Shown here: positions 1 to 10,516 of the stretch, piece after piece | Numbering within the stretch: position 1 is the first letter of the stretch | How the letters are laid out: each line of letters begins with the position of its first letter | Assembly: GCA_034521975.1 (NCBI GenBank) | Contig: JAXHLR010000005.1 | Location: 372,001-436,000, forward strand | Direction of reading: 5' to 3' | Length of the DNA stretch: 64,000 bases | DNA from: Acidimicrobiales bacterium | GTDB lineage: Bacteria; Actinomycetota; Acidimicrobiia; Acidimicrobiales; SKKL01 | Translations under genes and position numbers: made by a program | The notes under the pieces: generated by a model | Databases searched by the model: none | What the model was told of the DNA's origin: nothing | What the model saw: only the letters and a program-made list of their open reading frames with translations

Positions 1-399
1 CCCGGCGCCCTCGAGCATCATGATCAGCGGCACTCGTTCCTGCACGGCCAGCTCAGCGATGCGGTACCGCTTTGCATTGCTGCCCCCAGCGATGGTGCCC
101 GCCAGTGTGGTGAAGTCTTCGGCTCCCACCATGACAGGCCGAGCGTCGATCGTGCCGGTTCCTGCCACGAACCCGTCGGCGGGCACGTCGCCACCGACGA
201 GGGTTCCGATCTCTCGAAAGGTGCCGGGGTCGAGCAGTTCGCACACGCGGGCCCGGGCGTCGAGCTTGCCGGCTGCATGGTGGCGCTCGAGCCGTTCTGG
301 GCCGCCCATGGCCCGAGCCGCCGACCGACGCCGGTCGAGGTCCTCGAGAGACTCCTCCCAGCCATGCGACGATGTGGGCTGGTCGTTCGAGGTCGCCAT
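1..399 (-). CDS. Acyl-CoA carboxylase carboxyltransferase (beta) subunit, N-terminal part
   Basis: The frame is open from an ATG at 399 to the left edge of the window, giving 133 codons of a protein cut off by the window. The N-terminus has the layout of biotin-dependent acyl-CoA carboxylase beta subunits: a short polar leader, 'MGGPERLERHHAAGKLDAR', 'ELLDPGTFREIG', then 'GDVPADGFVAGTGTIDAR' and the crotonase-like start 'VMVGAEDFTTLAGTIAGGSN' ending in 'MLEGAG'. Family members move a carboxyl group from biotin to acetyl- or propionyl-CoA, or to a branched acyl-CoA. The substrate cannot be told from this piece. It lies about 100 nt downstream of the amidohydrolase on the same strand, with a hairpin between them. 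Confidence 0.85.
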   Translation of the reverse strand, partial: MATSNDQPTSSHGWEESLEDLDRRRSAARAMGGPERLERHHAAGKLDARARVCELLDPGTFREIGTLVGGDVPADGFVAGTGTIDARPVMVGAEDFTTLAGTIAGGSNAKRYRIAELAVQERVPLIMMLEGAG

Positions 400-435
400 G
401 TTTCCTTCAGAGTTCGCTGGCTGCACCTGATTCAT

Positions 436-484
436 CCTCGGGTTCAGAGGTGAGTGGGGGAAGCGATCACCCCTGAACCCGAGG
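436..484 (-). terminator. Strong hairpin between amidohydrolase and carboxylase
   Basis: Perfect 12-bp arms (CCTCGGGTTCAG at 436-447 and its complement at 473-484) are extended, after one mismatch, by GGTGA/TCACC, leaving a 13-nt loop. It lies just after the amidohydrolase stop and just before the carboxylase start, both read leftwards. It could be a terminator without a clear U-tract or a processing/attenuation hairpin. The structure is read directly; its role is inferred. Confidence 0.5.
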
Positions 485-500
485 CGAAGGGGACGTCGTG

Positions 501-1697
501 TCAGACGGGACGCCGTTGGGACAACGCGATCCCGTTGTCGCGCATGATCATCTGACACTCGTCTTCTGGGAAGCTGAAGTTCCGCAGATCCTTGATGTAG
601 GAAGAGGGTTCAGCCAGGCCCTCGGCATGGGGATAGTCCGACCCCATGAGGATGCGTTCGGAACCGATCAGGTCGCGGAGCCGGTCGAGCTGGTCCTCGT
701 AGAACGGCGACACCGAGACGTGACGCTTGAAGGTCTCGCGCGGATCCTCCGGATAAGCCTGAGGGGTTTGCCCGTATGACTTGGTGAGCTTCTCGTACAG
801 GTGGAAGACCCAGTCCGATCCGGTCTCGATCGAGGCGATCCGCAGGTTCGGGAACCGCTCGAACAGGCCCTGGGCCAGGTAGTTGGCCATGGTGTCCTGG
901 ATGGCGTTGCTCGACACCAGCGACCGGAACGGGTTCTGCCGGAAGGCCTCCATCTCCCGTGTCTCGCCCCAATCTCGGATGTAGCTGCTGTACCAGCTGT
1001 CGCCACCGTGTAGGACCACCGTGACGCCCGAGTCGTTGAGCAGCTGCCAGAGGCGGTCGTACTCGGGTCCGGCCGGGGACCTGCCACCGGCAGGGGTCAT
1101 GGCAGGCCCGGGCAGCATCAGGACGAAGCGGGCATCTTGTTCGAGCGCCCACTCGAGCTCGGCGACCGCGGCCTCAGGGTCGACGAGGGTGAGCAGCGGG
1201 GCGGCGAAGATGCGCTCCTGGTAGGCGAAGCCCCAGTCCTCGTCCATCCAACGGTTGAAAGCCCGGAACGCTGCAACCAGGGCCTCGGGGTCGTGGAGCA
1301 GGGGTTGCTCCATGCCCACACCGAGAGTGGGGAGGAAGATCGCTCCCTGCATGCCCTGTTCGTCCATCAACCGGAGCCTGGCCTCGCGATCGCGGTACTC
1401 GGGATGGTCTTCCATTCGATCGAGCTCGCCGAAGAGCTCACGGGTGTCGGAGCCCTTGGGATTGCGGCCCCGGAAGTACTCATCCAGCGCGCCCGGTTTG
1501 GAGATCGGGTCGAACGTGGGATTGGGGATGAAGCGGTTGACCTTCTCGGCGACGAGAAGACGAGTCTTGCCATCGCTCTCGGCCCATTGCATCGTGCGCT
1601 TCTTGAACTCGGGCTCGATGTGCCGGGTGAAGGCGTCGAGCGGCTCGTAGAAGTGGTTGTCGCAGTCGAAGTACTCAAAGTCCACGTGGGTAGCCAT
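501..1697 (-). CDS. Amidohydrolase family protein (amidohydrolase_2)
   Basis: A 398-residue metal-dependent hydrolase of the ACMSD-like amidohydrolase_2 family, TIM-barrel fold. The N-terminus has 'FDCDNHFYEP' (the D-x-D/N-x-H metal-binding strand, residues about 9-18). 'VVLHGGDSWY' follows at mid-length and 'GSDYPHAEG' near the C-terminus, where the late metal-ligand aspartate lies. Relatives in high-GC actinobacteria are abundant and usually sit with acyl-CoA, steroid or aromatic catabolism genes; the substrate is unknown. The ATG at 1697 follows a leader of about 75 nt with a palindromic promoter element. A small hairpin (GGGAACC/GGTTCCC, 1735-1753) lies in the leader. The carboxylase downstream suggests a lipid or aromatic catabolic unit. 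Confidence 0.85.
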   Translation of the reverse strand: MATHVDFEYFDCDNHFYEPLDAFTRHIEPEFKKRTMQWAESDGKTRLLVAEKVNRFIPNPTFDPISKPGALDEYFRGRNPKGSDTRELFGELDRMEDHPEYRDREARLRLMDEQGMQGAIFLPTLGVGMEQPLLHDPEALVAAFRAFNRWMDEDWGFAYQERIFAAPLLTLVDPEAAVAELEWALEQDARFVLMLPGPAMTPAGGRSPAGPEYDRLWQLLNDSGVTVVLHGGDSWYSSYIRDWGETREMEAFRQNPFRSLVSSNAIQDTMANYLAQGLFERFPNLRIASIETGSDWVFHLYEKLTKSYGQTPQAYPEDPRETFKRHVSVSPFYEDQLDRLRDLIGSERILMGSDYPHAEGLAEPSSYIKDLRNFSFPEDECQMIMRDNGIALSQRRPV

Positions 1698-1768
1698 GGC
1701 CGTCCTCTTTCATGTCGCGGGGTGCGTTCACGTTGGGAACCGGTCTGGTTCCCGTGCCCCGACCCAAC

Positions 1769-1806
1769 AGAATCAGATTCTAGTCACCTCGTCCGGTGTG
1801 TGGCAA
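1769..1806 (-). promoter_or_regulatory. Promoter with 13-bp palindromic operator for the amidohydrolase
   Basis: On the minus strand a -35-like TTGCCA (1806-1801) is followed after 18 nt by a -10-like TAGAAT (1782-1777). The -10 is embedded in the palindrome AGAATC-A-GATTCT (1769-1781). The same -35 hexamer and a related palindrome occur before the acyl-CoA ligase at 7774-7800. A repressor binding here would cover the -10 box. The size and half-site layout resemble TetR-family operators such as that of KstR, but no regulator is encoded nearby. Confidence 0.5.
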
Positions 1807-1886
1807 GGGCCGTCCTTCTACTTGCTGAAACTAGGATCTCGTCCTTGGGGAGTGCCTCTCCCCATCACGCGTCGGCGGCCGTGCCC

Positions 1887-2387
1887 TCAGCCACTGGACA
1901 GGGCCTGCATGATCACCACCTCGTCGACGCCGTCGGCTCGACAGGTCGCGGCAGCGTTCGTCGCCGAAAAGATCGACATGTGCGGTCGGAGTCGACCCTG
2001 CTCGTCGACCATCCGGAACCGGATCCCCGGGTACCGGCGGTCGAGATCGGTCAGCAGCTCGTCGCGGCGCCACACCTCGGTGCCGTCCATGGGAAACACC
2101 CATGCGGTGTCGGGGTCGCGGGGTGCACCTCGATGGGGAACTCGATGTCGCCGAACTCTCCGGGGCGCGTTCTCGCCGATGCGGGATCCAGGCGTCCGAC
2201 GACCGGTCGAGCCGGTAGATGCCGCAGTGGTTCTGCTGGTAGAGACGGTCGGGCATTGCCGGGTGCAGCCGAACGGTGTTGGGGAACATCGGGTCGGTAC
2301 TGGTCACGTGTCGCGGTCGGCGTCACCCGACAGCAACCATGCGCCCTTGCGGGTGCCGACCAGCAGGATGGGTGAGGTGTCGTCCAT
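1887..2387 (-). pseudogene. Remnant of a sialidase-like (BNR repeat) gene fused to a MoaD/ThiS-like gene end
   Basis: Three broken pieces read leftwards. An ATG at 2387 opens 'MDDTSPILLVGTRKGAWLL', the start of exo-sialidase/BNR-repeat proteins, but stops after 23 codons. A second frame gives 'MFPNTVRLHPAMPDRLYQQN' and 'CGIYRLDRSSDAW', a middle stretch of the same family. It continues by frame changes to 'GEFGDIEFPIEVHP' and 'VFPMDGTEVW', then joins directly to 'DLDRRYPGIRFRMVDEQGRL' and 'DEVVIMQALSSG', the second half of a MoaD/ThiS-like sulfur-carrier-type protein. Intact relatives are about 350 and 90 residues, so most of both genes is missing. The joins inside the retained parts are one-base changes in C or T runs. 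It is unlikely to be functional. Confidence 0.75.
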
Positions 2388-2433
2388 GGCTGTTGAGACC
2401 TCCCCCGAGCCGGGAACTCATCGCCGAGTGACG

Positions 2434-5400
2434 TTACCTGGCGATGAAGTACTTGGCCCGGGGGTGGTGGAAGATGACCGCGGACGTGGTCTGCTCGGGC
2501 TGGTACTGGTAGCCGGTCTCGGCGCTGACCTCGATGCCGAGGCGGTCGGCGCCCAACAGCTCGGCCACCGCCATGTTGTCCTCGAGGTCAGGGCACGCGG
2601 GGTAGCCCCACGAGTAGCGGCCACCTCGGTACTGCTGGCGGAACAGGCCCTGGAGGGTGGGACCGTCCTCGTCGGCGAAGCCCCACTCCTCGCGGATGCG
2701 GCGGTGCCACAGCTCGGCGAGGGCCTCGGCCATCTCGACCCCGAGTCCGTGCACCAGCAGGTACTCCTGGTACTCGTTGGCCTCGAACAGCTCGGCGGTG
2801 CGCTCCGAGACCGCCTCGCCCATGGTCACGATGTGGAACGCCACGTAGTCGGTCTCGCCGGAGTCGATCGGCCGCACCATGTCGGCGATGCACAGCCACG
2901 GCTCGGTCTGCTGACGGGGATAGGAGAACCGCACCCACTCGCTGGTGCGCGACTCGTCCTTCCAGATCACGAGGTCGTTGCCGTCGCCGTTGGCCGCGAA
3001 GTAGCCGTAGACGACCTGGGGGACGAGGATGCCGTCGGCCTTGGCCGCGGCCAGCTGCTCGCGCAGCACCGGGCGGATGCTGGCCTTGAACTCGTCGTCG
3101 GACTCGCCGCCTTGGGGACGGAACTGCCACTGGTTGCGGAACAGCGCCGTCTCGTTGATGTAGGTGGCGATGTCGTCGATGGCGATGCCCTTGATGACCT
3201 TGGACCCGAGGAACGGTGGTGTGAAGATCGGGTTGTCGGTGGCGACCTCGGGGGAGCGGGCGGGGATGGTCGAAGGGTCGATCTCGGTCTTCTCGCGCTT
3301 GGGCAGCACCCTGGAGGGCGGCTCGTGTCCGAACTCGGGATCGTCGAGTCCGCCCTTGCGGATCTCGAGGAGGCGGTCCATCACCCGCAGGCCCTCGAAG
3401 GCGTCCTTGCCGTAGAAGAGGCGACCGTCGTACACACCTCGCAGGTCGCTCTCGACGTAGGTGCGGGTCAGCGCGGCGCCACCGAGCAGCACGGGGATCT
3501 CGGCCAGGCCGCGCTGGTTCAGCTCCTCCAGGTTGTCGCGCATGATGAGGGTGCTCTTGACCAGCAGCCCGCTCATGCCGATGGCGTCGGCCATGATGTC
3601 TTGTGCGGTGGACACCATGTCGCCGATGGCCACCTTGGTGCCGAGGTTGTGCACCTCGTAGCCGTTGTTGGTGAGGATGATGTCGACCAGGTTCTTGCCG
3701 ATGTCGTGGACGTCGCCCGAGACGGTGGCCAGCACGATGCGGCCCTTGCCGGAATCGTCCTCGCGCTTTTCCATGTGGGGTTCGAGGTGGGCCACCGCGG
3801 CCTTCATGGTCTCGGCGGACTTGAGCACGAACGGAAGCTGCATCTCGCCGGAGCCGAACAGCTCGCCGACGACCTTCATGCCCTCGAGGAGCACGTCGTT
3901 GACGATGGCGAGCGCTGTCATGCCCGAGGCGAGGGCCTCGTCGAGCTCCTCGGTGAGGCCGGTGCGTTCGCCGTCGATGATCCGCTGCTTCAGCCGCTGG
4001 TCGACGGGCCAGCCGGACCGGTCCTCCTTCTCGACCGCGGCGGCCGACACATTCTCGAACGCGGCCATGAGCGCCTCGAGCGGGTCGTAGTCGGCGGTGC
4101 GACGGTCATAGATCAGGTCGAGGCAGACATCGATCTGTTCCTGGGGGATCTTGTTGAGCGGCATGATGCGGGCCGCGTGGACGATGGCGGCGTCGAGCCC
4201 CGCCTCCTGGCACTCGTGCAGGTAGACCGAGTTGAGCACGTGGCGGGCGGCGGGCTTGAGCCCGAACGAGATGTTGGACAACCCGAGCACCGTGTGGACG
4301 CCCGGCAGTTCGGACTTGATGAGGCGGATGCCCTCGAGGGTCTCGAGGCCGTCCTTGCGACTCTCCTCGATGCCGGTGGCGAGGGTGAGTGCCAGCGGGT
4401 CGAACATGAGGTCGCTGGGGGCGATGCCGTAGCGCTCGGTGGCGAGGTCGTAGATCGAGCGGGCGGCCCGCAGCTTCCAGTCGCGGTCGCGGGCCTGGCC
4501 CTCCTCGTCGATGCAGGTGCACACCACCGCCGCCCCGTACTCCTTGGCCAGCTCGAGGAACCGGGCGAGTCGGGTGCCGGGCTCGGCACCGTCTTCGAGG
4601 TTGACCGAGTTGAGGATGGGCTTGCCGCCGATCCACTTCAGGGCGGCCTCGACCACCGGCGGCTCGGTGGAGTCGACCATGATCGGCACGGTGGACTGGG
4701 TGGCGAACCGGCTGGCGATCTCGTCCATGTCGACCACGCCGTCGCGCCCCACGTAGTCGACGCAGACGTCGATGACGTGGCTGCCCTCCTTCACCTGCTC
4801 GACCGCCATGGCGACCGTGGTGTCCCAGTCGGCATCGAGCAGCGCCTCGCGGAACTTCTTCGAACCGTTGGCGTTGGTGCGCTCGCCCACGACGAGGAAC
4901 GACGGCGACTGGTCGTAGGGCATGTGGGTGTAGATGGAGGCCAGGCCCGGGTCGTCGACGGGGTCGCGAGGCGCGGGCTCGAGCCCGCGGACGCGCTCGA
5001 CCACCGCCCGCAGGTGCTCGGGGGTGGTGCCGCAGCACCCGCCGACGATGTTGACCCCCAGCTCGGAGATGAACCAGGCGTGGTGCTCGGCGAGCTGGTC
5101 GGGGTGAGGTCGTAGTGCATCTCGCCGTCGACGACCGAGGGCATGCCGGCGTTGGGGAGCACCGAGATGGGACGGACGCTGTGCTGGGACAGGTGGCGTA
5201 GGTGCTCGTTCATCTCGGCGGGGCCGGTGGCGCAGTTGATGCCGATGACGTCGACGTCCATGGCGTCGAGGGTCGTGAGCGCGGCGCCGATCTCGGTGCC
5301 GACCAGCATGCGACCGGTCGCTTCGATGGTGACCTGGACCTGCAGCGGCACCTCGACGCCGGTGGCGGCCATGGCCCGTCGGGCGGCGATGATGGCGGCC

Positions 5401-5900
5401 TTGGCGCCGAGCAGGTCGTACTGGGTCTCGATCAACAAGACGTCGACGCCACCTTCGAGCAGCCCCCGGCACTGGATCTCGTAGGCGTCGCGGAGCTCGG
5501 CGAAGGGGATGTGGCCGAGGGTGGGCATCTTGGTGCCCGGACCGATGGAGCCGGCCACGAACCGGGGGTGATCGGGGGTGGAGTGGCGGTCGGCCACCTC
5601 CCGAGCGATGCGGGCGGCGGCGATGTTGATCTCGTGGGCCTGATCGCCGGCGTCGTACTCGGCGAGGGGGATGGCGAAGGCCCCGAAGGTTGCGGTCTCG
5701 ACCACGTCGACCCCGACGGCGAAGTAGTCGTCGTGCATCTTGGCCACCAGGTCGGGGCGGGTGAGCACCAGCATCTCGTTGCAGCCCTCGAGCGCCTCGC
5801 CGCCGAAGTCGTCGGCGGTGAGCGCCTGGGCTTGCATGTAGGTGCCGAACCCGCCGTCGTAGACGAGTACCCGTTCGCGTGCGACGTCAAGGAATCCCAT
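2434..5900 (-). CDS. metH: Cobalamin-dependent methionine synthase, one-base frameshift
   Basis: Methionine synthase passes a methyl group from methyl-tetrahydrofolate through cobalamin to homocysteine. All modules are present, about 1155 residues after correction. They are the homocysteine-binding domain with zinc cysteines ('GINCATG', 'GGCCGTT'), the pterin-binding domain ('VVGERTNANGSKKF'), the B12 cap and B12-binding domain with the cobalt-ligand motif 'DVHDIGKN', and the AdoMet reactivation domain ending 'GYPACPDLEDN'. The first 265 or so codons read from the ATG at 5900. Near 5101-5107 the frame changes: 'MHYDLTP' should run into 'DQLAEHHAWFISELGVN', which needs one more C in a C run. 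This is either a sequencing error or a recent mutation; the rest shows no decay. It lies 66 nt after the acyl-CoA ligase, and I see no cobalamin riboswitch in that gap. Confidence 0.93.
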
Positions 5901-5966
5901 TGGCGTCAGGGTAACTGGCGTTTCCGGAGGCCCCGCACGCATTGGCTCGCCGGCCCGGATGGTCGC

Positions 5967-7700
5967 TCAGCTCTTCTGGGCGCGCTCCTCGGCCTCGAGC
6001 TCGTGCTTCAATACCTTGCCGGTCTCGGTGTAGGGCAGCGAGTCTCGGAACTCGACGTGGGCTGGCACCTTGAACGCAGCGAGGCCCTCGGCCACCCACT
6101 GCTTCACGTCGTTGGCTGCCATCGAAGCGCCGTCGCGCAACAGGACGAAGGCTTTGACCTCCTGGCCGAGTTCGACGTGGTCGACACCGATCACCGCGGC
6201 GTCGTCGATGTCAGGGTGCTCGACGAGCCGGTTCTCGATCTCGATGGGGTAGATGTTCTCCCCACCCCGCAGGATCATGTCTCGCATGCGGCTCTCGAGA
6301 TACAGCAATCCCTTCTCGATCCGTCCGTAGTCGCCGCTGGCATACCAGCCTTCGCCGTCCATGCAGGCTCGGGTGGCCTCGCCGTTGTCCCAGTATCCGA
6401 GGAACACGGGGGTGCCTCGTAGGTGGATCTCGCCTACCGCACCCTCGGGAAGAGGATTGCTGAGGCCGTCGCGGATCTCGATCTCCATCGTCGGATTGGC
6501 CGGACCGACCGAGTCTGGGTGCTGGATCATCAGCTCTCCGCCGATGCGGGTGCCGGCCCCCACGGTCTCGCTCATTCCGTAGCCGTTGCCGAGGGTGGCC
6601 CAGGGCATCTTCTCCTGGAACTCCCGGACCAGCTCTGGGGGGAAGACCGCTCCTCCGCCGCCCGCGTTGGTGACACAGGTGAGGTCGTGCTCTTCGAGCT
6701 CTGGGTCATGCAGGATGCGCCACCACTGGGTGGGCACGCCCGACCAGGTGGTGATGCGGTGCTTCGCTGTGAGGCGGATGTGCTCGGTGGAGCTCCAGCG
6801 CCCTGGCGGGGGGAACACGCTCTTGACGCCCATCCCAGCTGCGGTCATGAGCATGCCGAGCATCCCCGACACGTGGAACATGGGGCTGGCGAGGATCGAC
6901 GCGGGAGGGGTGGCGGGCTGGTCGTCGGAAGGGGATGGGTTGCGCATCATCTCCACTGCTCCGCTCAGCATGTTCATCCAGCCGAAGTGGACGATGTTGC
7001 GGTGCGAGAGGGTGGCGCCCTTGGGTCGCCCGGTGGTGCCGCTGGTGAAGAGGATCACCGCAGGGTCGTCGGGGTCGGCGTCGTTCACCGGGTCTACGTC
7101 GGCGGCATCGAGGGCTTCGGCGGCGGCGTGGGCCGCGGTCAACAGCACGGTAGGGACCTCGGAGATCTCGGTCTCGCCAGCGAGTCGCTCGAGGCGGCGC
7201 TCGTCGCCGAGCACCACCTTCGGTGACGTGAGCTGGATGCCATAGACGATCTCCGGGCCGGTCCACCAGCCGTTGAGACTGGTGATGATCGCGCCGAGGG
7301 AGAGCGTGGCGAGCATCACGAAGCCGTACTCCGGCGAGTTGGCGGCCACGATGCCGACCCGATCGCCGTGACTGACGCCGTGCTCCCGGGCGAGGTAGCG
7401 GGCCATGGCGTCGACCTCGTCTCGCACTTCGGTCGCGGTCCACGAGCGACCGGTCGCGGCGTCGACCAGCATGGGTGCATCGGGTTGGCGGGCGACGGTT
7501 GTCTCGAAGAGCTGACGAAGCGTGCGGGGCGCGTTCGGGAACACGGTGCGCCCGTATCCAGCGACGACTTGCTGGGCCATCTCGAAGGGCGCACCGGGGC
7601 CCATCAGACCCGCGCGTGCCTGCTCAGGCAGGTCGTCGGGTACACGCCACTCGAGGCGTGCTGGTGAGGTCGCCGTCTCCTGGGCGGTGTCGGTGGTCAT
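5967..7700 (-). CDS. AMP-dependent acyl-CoA synthetase / ligase
   Basis: A 577-residue member of the ANL adenylating superfamily, which activates a carboxylic acid with ATP and joins it to CoA. The phosphate-binding loop is 'FTSGTTGRPKGATLSH'. The A5 region is 'GNGYGMSETVGAG', the 'YASGDYGRIEKGLLYLESR' stretch holds the A7-A8 hinge, and 'GGENIYPIEIE' and the C-terminal lysine region 'YTETGKVLKHELEAEE' follow. The start chosen is the ATG at 7700; the long upstream open frame runs antisense to two real genes and is ignored. Acid specificity (medium/long-chain, cyclic or aromatic) cannot be read. Its promoter carries a palindrome related to that of the amidohydrolase, suggesting a shared catabolic regulon. 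Confidence 0.9.
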   Translation of the reverse strand: MTTDTAQETATSPARLEWRVPDDLPEQARAGLMGPGAPFEMAQQVVAGYGRTVFPNAPRTLRQLFETTVARQPDAPMLVDAATGRSWTATEVRDEVDAMARYLAREHGVSHGDRVGIVAANSPEYGFVMLATLSLGAIITSLNGWWTGPEIVYGIQLTSPKVVLGDERRLERLAGETEISEVPTVLLTAAHAAAEALDAADVDPVNDADPDDPAVILFTSGTTGRPKGATLSHRNIVHFGWMNMLSGAVEMMRNPSPSDDQPATPPASILASPMFHVSGMLGMLMTAAGMGVKSVFPPPGRWSSTEHIRLTAKHRITTWSGVPTQWWRILHDPELEEHDLTCVTNAGGGGAVFPPELVREFQEKMPWATLGNGYGMSETVGAGTRIGGELMIQHPDSVGPANPTMEIEIRDGLSNPLPEGAVGEIHLRGTPVFLGYWDNGEATRACMDGEGWYASGDYGRIEKGLLYLESRMRDMILRGGENIYPIEIENRLVEHPDIDDAAVIGVDHVELGQEVKAFVLLRDGASMAANDVKQWVAEGLAAFKVPAHVEFRDSLPYTETGKVLKHELEAEERAQKS

Positions 7701-7773
7701 CGGGCCCCCTCTGTGTGCGGATGTGGTGGCGCGAACGCGGGCGGGTCGCTGCCGGATGGCTCTTCGAGCTGAG

Positions 7774-7800
7774 ACTATAACCAGATTCTGGTATTGGCAA
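7774..7800 (-). promoter_or_regulatory. Promoter with palindromic operator for the acyl-CoA ligase
   Basis: On the minus strand, -35-like TTGCCA (7800-7795) and -10-like TATAGT (7779-7774) are separated by 15 nt. The palindrome ACCAGA-T-TCTGGT (7780-7792) fills nearly all of that spacer. In gene orientation the core AGAATCTGRTT is shared with the site at 1769-1781. Both sites are 70-80 nt upstream of their start codons. The site also lies about 65 nt ahead of the divergent adenosyltransferase and might affect both genes. Confidence 0.5.
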
Positions 7801-7856
7801 TTGGGATCGTCGATCGTGCGTCCGGGGCGAAACCGTGGCCGGTAGCCTCGACGCTC

Positions 7857-8402
7857 GTGAAGATCTACACGAAAGCCGGCGATGACGGCACCACCGGGCT
7901 CCTCTACGGGGGCCGGGTGCGCAAGGACTCCGAGCTGCCCGCCGCCTACGGCACCGTCGACGAGGCCCAGGCGGTGCTCGGCGTCGCCCGCGCCCAGGTC
8001 GAACCCGACAGCGAGCTCGACCAGATGCTGGTGCGGCTCGGGCGCGATCTGTACGTGCTCATGGCCGAGGTGGCCACCGCCCCTGCGAACCACCACAAGC
8101 TCACTGACGGCACCACTCGGGTCACCGCCGAGATGGTGCACGCCCTCGAGGTGCGGATCGACGACATCTCCGACCGCTTCGAGATGCCGACCGAGTTCGT
8201 CATCCCCGGTGGGAACGTCGTCGCCGCCCAGCTCGATCTGGCCCGCACCGTCGTGCGGCGGGCCGAGCGGGTCACCATGTCGGCCTGCGCCGACGATTCG
8301 CAGGTCGTGCCGTACCTGAACCGGCTCTCCGACCTGTTGTGGGCCATGGCCCGCTGGCAGGAGGGCGAGTCGCTCACCAGCCGGTCCACGCTCGACCCCT
8401 GA
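7857..8402 (+). CDS. Cob(I)alamin adenosyltransferase, PduO type
   Basis: A 181-residue corrinoid adenosyltransferase of the PduO/MMAB family, which transfers the adenosyl group of ATP to cob(I)alamin to make adenosylcobalamin. The diagnostic ATP-binding N-terminus 'KIYTKAGDDGTTGL' begins at residue 2 and fixes the GTG start at 7857. The conserved helix 'RRAERVTMS' and C-terminal 'YLNRLSDLLWAMAR' are present. The length is typical. The coenzyme form it makes is used by methylmalonyl-CoA mutase, whose accessory GTPase (MeaB type) is partly encoded at the far end of this window. It is followed 24 nt later by the aminopeptidase, probably on one transcript. Confidence 0.92.
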   Translation: MKIYTKAGDDGTTGLLYGGRVRKDSELPAAYGTVDEAQAVLGVARAQVEPDSELDQMLVRLGRDLYVLMAEVATAPANHHKLTDGTTRVTAEMVHALEVRIDDISDRFEMPTEFVIPGGNVVAAQLDLARTVVRRAERVTMSACADDSQVVPYLNRLSDLLWAMARWQEGESLTSRSTLDP

Positions 8403-8426
8403 CACCCTGGAAAGGAATTTGCCTTC

Positions 8427-9893
<1,467 letters not shown>

Positions 9894-9986
9894 CTCGATC
9901 GCCAGGGATACGGGACGTTCGGCCCTGTCGGCATGCGGTGTGCAATGCTGAGATGGGGGTCACAACATGAGTCGAGGAGACAGATG

Positions 9987-10481
9987 ATGTACACGGAGCC
10001 CCACGCCGATCGATCCGACAGCCATCGTGGCCCCGATCACGACCTGGAGCACCGGGTGATCTCGATGCTGAAGTCGCACGGTCCCCGTGAGGGCGAGGCG
10101 CTCGCGAGCTATGCGCGCCTGGCGGAGGAGACCGAGGACGGTGGGCACGCCTACCTGATGCGACTGATCCTCGAGGACGAGCGGCGCCACCACCGCACGA
10201 TCGATGAGATGCTCAACACGGTGCAGAGCTTCGTGTGGGATGTCGACGTCGAGCCGAGCGTTCCCAGCGCCGCCCGGTACCCCGATCGCCGAATCCATCA
10301 GGAGACCAAGCGCCTCCTCGCCTTCGAACGGGAGGACGCGAAGGAGCTCCGTCAGCTCAAGAAGGCGCTGCAGCAGGACAAGACATGGCCGTTCCTGGCC
10401 CTGTTGGTCGATCTGATGATCCAGGACACCAAGAAGCACATCGAGATCCTCAAGTTCGTCCAGAAGCTGACCAAGCCATAG
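9987..10481 (+). CDS. Ferritin-like / rubrerythrin-type helical protein
   Basis: A 164-residue, all-helical, cytoplasmic protein. The first helix pair has 'SYARLAEETEDGGHAYLMRL' followed by 'EDERRHH', and the second pair ends in 'MIQDTKKHIEIL'. The spacing of Glu and His pairs resembles the di-iron site of the ferritin-like superfamily, though no exact EX6Y or rubredoxin motif is seen. Two adjacent ATG codons (9984, 9987) could start it. GAGGAG at 9974-9979 is better placed for 9987. A possible role is iron or oxidative stress, but the metal content is not shown. It converges with the regulator downstream. Confidence 0.7.
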   Translation: MYTEPHADRSDSHRGPDHDLEHRVISMLKSHGPREGEALASYARLAEETEDGGHAYLMRLILEDERRHHRTIDEMLNTVQSFVWDVDVEPSVPSAARYPDRRIHQETKRLLAFEREDAKELRQLKKALQQDKTWPFLALLVDLMIQDTKKHIEILKFVQKLTKP

Positions 10482-10516
10482 GCCCTCTGGCCTGGGGCGA
10501 GGTGGCCCCCATGAGG

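Noticed and set aside
1657-5115. A 1152-residue open frame on the plus strand opposite metH
   Set aside because: It is a high-GC antisense shadow with no recognisable domain; the minus strand carries all MetH motifs.
5901-5966. Possible cobalamin riboswitch before metH
   Set aside because: Only 66 nt separate the two genes, too short for the element, and no B12-box-like sequence is visible.
10480-10493. Small hairpin AGGCC-CTCT-GGCCT after the ferritin-like gene
   Set aside because: A five-pair stem is too weak to call a terminator in such GC-rich DNA.
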